From: Adlercreutzia shanghongiae
Lineage (GTDB): Bacteria; Actinomycetota; Coriobacteriia; Coriobacteriales; Eggerthellaceae
Assembly (NCBI RefSeq): GCF_035830635.1
Contig: NZ_JAYMFI010000001.1
Span: forward strand, 62,001-126,000
Length of the DNA: 64,000 bases
Direction of reading: 5' to 3'
Within the stretch, counting starts at the first letter, position 1. The number at the start of each line of letters is the position of its first letter. The notes beneath the pieces were generated by a model. The model saw only the letters and a list, made by a program, of their open reading frames with translations. It had not been told where the DNA came from and did not search any database. Position numbers and translations under genes: made by a program. Of this stretch, positions 61,565 through 64,000 are shown in pieces.

Positions 61565-62794
61565 CTACAGCAAACAGGCGGGAATGACGAGGGTTTCGCT
61601 ATCGAGGGCGGTAAACTTCTCCGAGGCGCAAACAACAGCCCCCCTGCCGCGCGGCAGAGTTGCGCGATCCAGTGCGATGAAATTGCGTACCATCGACCGG
61701 TTGGGGGACGCCGTCTTCTTTATCTCCACCGGATGAAGAACCCCGTCTGCCTCTACCACCAGATCGATCTCCCTCCCATCATGATCTCGATAATAGTAAA
61801 GCGGCGCGTCCATTCCGGCGTTCAGAAAGCTCTTCCAAATCTCGGATATCACATAGTTCTCGAAGAAGGCGCCGGCCATGGCACCGGCCTCCATAGTCGC
61901 CGCGCTCATCCACTTCGTAAGGTAAGCCACCAGTCCGCAGTCGTGGCAGTACAGTTTCGGAGCCTTCACCGTTCGCTTGAGTTGATTGTTGGAATAGGGA
62001 TGCAGATAGAAGATGATTCCCGACTTTTCCAGCACCGCTAGCCACGCCTTGGCCTTGTCGGGGCGAATGCCGACATCTCCGGCGATGGATGCCACATTGA
62101 GCATCTGCGAGCACCGTGCGGCCACCGCTCGCATGAAATCAACGAATTGCAGCGCGTCGATATTTCCCAGCAATCGACGCACGTCACGCTCGATGTAGGT
62201 CTGCAGGTAGCTGCCGTAGAAAATATCGAGGTTGCTGTAGCGCCCCGCATCGACGGCGGGCATAGCGCCCTGGCGCATGGCTTCGAACAACTCGAGCACG
62301 CCCTTGGAAGACACCTGCCGTTGGCGATACTTCCAGTAGCTTAAATCCAGCGAGAAGGGAGCGGCAGGGCACCGCTCGGTTTCCCCTTGGGTCAATGAGG
62401 AGAGGGGGAGGATGGCCACGCGGCCGGCTAGCGACTCGCCCGCGAGCTCCATAAGGCGAAACTGCTGGGATCCGGTCAGCCAAAACGAACCAGCGGGCGC
62501 TCCTTGATCTACCAGCATTTTGATTTGGGAAAACAGCTCGGGCGCATACTGCACCTCATCAATCAACACCGGGGGCTCGTGAATTTGCAGAAACATTGCT
62601 GGATCAGAGCTCGCGAGTGCTCGCTCGGTCATGTCGTCCAGCGTGACCGAATTAACAGAGCGGCCCGTTTGCTCGATCACATGCTCAAGAAGCGTCGACT
62701 TCCCGACCTGCCGAGGGCCGGTCACGAGCAGAACGGAATACTCTTTCGCTGTAACATCGACGAGCGTCTCTAGGGCACGTGGTATATATTCCAT
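61565..62794 (-). CDS. AAA ATPase with C-terminal DUF4143 (second copy)
   Basis: 409 residues; ATG behind AAGGAG. Walker A VLLVTGPRQVGKSTLLEH, Walker B PPVLIDEVQYAP, SFWLTGSQQF, and a C-terminal nuclease-like domain (DAPLYYYRDHDGREIDLVVEADGVLHPVEIKKTA). It belongs to the same broad family as the gene at 17.5 kb but to another subgroup. A perfect 15-bp inverted repeat overlaps its ribosome site. It is one of the genes lying between rplW and rplB. Role unknown. Confidence 0.85.
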   Translation of the reverse strand: MEYIPRALETLVDVTAKEYSVLLVTGPRQVGKSTLLEHVIEQTGRSVNSVTLDDMTERALASSDPAMFLQIHEPPVLIDEVQYAPELFSQIKMLVDQGAPAGSFWLTGSQQFRLMELAGESLAGRVAILPLSSLTQGETERCPAAPFSLDLSYWKYRQRQVSSKGVLELFEAMRQGAMPAVDAGRYSNLDIFYGSYLQTYIERDVRRLLGNIDALQFVDFMRAVAARCSQMLNVASIAGDVGIRPDKAKAWLAVLEKSGIIFYLHPYSNNQLKRTVKAPKLYCHDCGLVAYLTKWMSAATMEAGAMAGAFFENYVISEIWKSFLNAGMDAPLYYYRDHDGREIDLVVEADGVLHPVEIKKTASPNRSMVRNFIALDRATLPRGRGAVVCASEKFTALDSETLVIPACLL

Positions 62795-62802
62795 AGTTCT
62801 CC

Positions 62803-62839
62803 TTCGGGTAAAATACGCTTCAAACGTATTTTACCCGAA
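62803..62839 (-). promoter_or_regulatory. Perfect 15-bp inverted repeat overlapping the ribosome site
   Basis: Arms TTCGGGTAAAATACG (62803-62817) and CGTATTTTACCCGAA (62825-62839) enclose seven bases. On the mRNA the hairpin's last bases are the first bases of the AAGGAG ribosome site, so folding, or a protein bound to the DNA palindrome, could block expression. Confidence 0.7.
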
Positions 62840-62906
62840 ACCAATATCTTTTGCTCTTTCGCGATTCGCTTCTTCGAGTACGGCGATGTTCCCGTCGATC
62901 CCGCAC

Positions 62907-62939
62907 AAAAAAGCCCCGCCTCAAATGAGACGGGGCTTT
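62907..62939 (-). terminator. Intrinsic terminator after rplW
   Basis: On the minus strand AAAGCCCCGTCTC / GAGGCGGGGCTTT (one mismatch, four-base loop) runs into six T residues, starting 24 bp after the rplW stop. It marks a real end of transcription where rplB would normally continue. Confidence 0.88.
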
Positions 62940-62962
62940 GCGCCAACCTGCGTCAGCTTGCG

Positions 62963-63250
62963 CTAGGCGCTGAATACCTCAATGGTCTCGCCCTCGGCCA
63001 GGGTAACCATGGCCTTCTTCCAGGTGCGGGTGCGACCCTCCTGGTAGCGGACGCGCTTCGGCTTCGACTTCACGTTCAGGGTGTTCACCTTGACCACCTT
63101 CACCTTGAAGATAGCCTCGACGGCCTGGCGAATCTCAACCTTGTTGGCGTCCTTGGCCACCTCGAAGGTGTAGACGTTGTTCTCCATAGCGTCGTAGCTG
63201 TGCTCCGTGATGACGGGGCGGATGATGACGTCGCGGGGATCTTTCTCCAT
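62963..63250 (-). CDS. rplW: 50S ribosomal protein L23
   Basis: 95 residues, full length: DPRDVIIRPVITEHSYDAMENNVYTFEVAKDANKVEIRQAVEAIFKVKVVKVNTLNVKSKPKRV. L23 is the docking site for trigger factor and SRP at the exit tunnel. Its start overlaps the rplD stop by one base. It is followed by an intrinsic terminator instead of rplB. Confidence 0.98.
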   Translation of the reverse strand: MEKDPRDVIIRPVITEHSYDAMENNVYTFEVAKDANKVEIRQAVEAIFKVKVVKVNTLNVKSKPKRVRYQEGRTRTWKKAMVTLAEGETIEVFSA

Positions 63251-63876
63251 TATGCAAGCACCTCCTCAATGCGGGCCAGGCACGGCTCGGCGATGACGAG
63301 GGCCTTGTTGTCGACCAGCTCGTAGGTGTTGATATCGCCCACCGGCAGGATGTTCACCTCGGGGATGTTGCGGAAGGACAGGAAAGCCTCGACGTCCTCG
63401 TTGCCGATGACGACGCAGATGCGCTTGCCCTCAAGGCCGAGGGCCTTGATGAGCGCCACGGCGTCCTTGGTGCAGGGCTTCTCGAAGTCCATGTCCTTCA
63501 CGACGATGAGCTCGCCGTCGGCCAGCTTGCCGGAGAGAGCCGAGCGCATGGCCAGCTTGATTTCCTTCTTGTTGACCTTCTGGTCGTAGCTGCGGGTGTG
63601 GGGACCGAACACGGTACCGCCGCCAGCCCACTGGGGAGCGCGGATGGTACCCTGGCGGGCACGACCGGTGCCCTTCTGACGCCACGGCTTCTTGCCGCCG
63701 CCGCGGACCATGCCGCGGGTGCGCGTGTTGGCGGTGCCCTGACGCCAGGATGCCTGCTGCGCCTTCACGGTGCGATGCATCACAGGCACGTTCGGCTCAA
63801 TACCGAACACGGCGTCGTTCAAATCGACCGTGCCGGCGGCAGCGCCTTTCACGTCCTTAATCTCAATAGTTGCCAT
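63250..63876 (-). CDS. rplD: 50S ribosomal protein L4
   Basis: 208 residues. The exit-tunnel loop region is complete (QGTANTRTRGMVRGGGKKPWRQKGTGRARQGTIRAPQWAGGGTVFGPHTRSY). In E. coli L4 also represses the S10 operon. It lies 34 bp after rplC and overlaps rplW by one base. Confidence 0.98.
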   Translation of the reverse strand: MATIEIKDVKGAAAGTVDLNDAVFGIEPNVPVMHRTVKAQQASWRQGTANTRTRGMVRGGGKKPWRQKGTGRARQGTIRAPQWAGGGTVFGPHTRSYDQKVNKKEIKLAMRSALSGKLADGELIVVKDMDFEKPCTKDAVALIKALGLEGKRICVVIGNEDVEAFLSFRNIPEVNILPVGDINTYELVDNKALVIAEPCLARIEEVLA

Positions 63877-63910
63877 AGTTGCTGTAACTCCTTGTTACCG
63901 ATCGTTCCAA

Positions 63911-64000
63911 TTAAGCCATGCGAACGCGCACGATGCCGTTCTTGCCGCCGGGCACCGCACCCTTGACCAGGATGAGGTTCTGCTCCTCGTCAACGCGAAC
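63911..64000 (-). CDS. rplC: 50S ribosomal protein L3, C-terminal end (partial)
   Basis: The last 29 residues are present, VRVDEEQNLILVKGAVPGGK followed by NGIVRVRMA and a TAA stop at 63911. This is the conserved L3 C-terminus. The rest lies beyond the window. Order rplC-rplD-rplW is the normal proximal S10 arrangement. Confidence 0.95.
   Translation of the reverse strand, partial: VRVDEEQNLILVKGAVPGGKNGIVRVRMA

Overview
The window is high-GC bacterial DNA. The gene content suggests an anaerobic, respiratory member of the Coriobacteriia, family Eggerthellaceae (Eggerthella / Adlercreutzia / Gordonibacter relatives). The reasons are several Tat-exported molybdenum and flavin reductases, membrane-embedded LuxR regulators beside secreted reductases, pyruvate:ferredoxin oxidoreductase, and actinobacterial-type ribosomal proteins. 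I cannot fix the genus from sequence reading alone. No tRNA, rRNA, CRISPR array, IS element or phage gene was seen.

Layout. 1-5.2 kb: 3' end of an aminotransferase, then a LuxR regulator divergent from a Tat-exported flavoprotein reductase (old-yellow-enzyme + Fe-S + FAD + FMN-binding). 5.2-9.5 kb: ATP-grasp D-aspartate-ligase-like gene, Asp/Glu racemase and asparagine-synthetase-like gene, matching the toolkit for a D-Asp/D-Asn peptidoglycan cross-bridge. 9.6-11 kb: slipin with a GntR regulator. 11-16.4 kb: DMSO-reductase-type operon (catalytic, Fe-S, TorD chaperone, NrfD-like anchor), divergent from a ferric-reductase-like membrane protein. 17.5-18.9 kb: DUF4143 ATPase. 19-22.6 kb: PFOR. 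22.9-28 kb: small accessory genes, namely a short membrane peptide, an exported protein broken by an in-frame TGA, Xre regulators, a radical SAM/SPASM enzyme and a LysR regulator. 28-32 kb: a family-5 solute-binding lipoprotein and a large membrane protein. 32-41.7 kb, minus strand: rplB to adk, i.e. the distal S10 operon plus the spc operon. 42.8-48.1 kb: a second DMSO-reductase-type operon with a Crp/Fnr regulator and an MFS transporter, bracketed by two copies of a hairpin/tandem-repeat element. 48.9-56.7 kb: YgiQ-type radical SAM protein, trigger factor and an ABC exporter. 56.8-61.5 kb: a LuxR-controlled trihaem cytochrome / sulfite-oxidase-like system. 61.6-62.8 kb: second DUF4143 ATPase. 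62.9-64 kb: rplW, rplD and the end of rplC.

The main architectural surprise is that the S10 ribosomal operon is cut between rplW and rplB. The proximal part (rplC-rplD-rplW) ends at an intrinsic terminator near 62.9 kb. The distal part resumes 21 kb away at rplB, behind its own consensus-like promoter near 41.95 kb. A further intrinsic terminator lies between rplX and rplE, so the ribosomal genes appear to form three transcription units. The second surprise is a repeat element present at 42.3-42.7 and 48.4-48.7 kb. It has an 81-bp identical core, two hairpins with 20-nt arms and 22-nt loops, and then tandem 31-nt copies of one hairpin arm only.

Most gene starts were set by Shine-Dalgarno position and family N-termini. 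Functions of the Mo enzymes are given at family level because substrates cannot be read from sequence.
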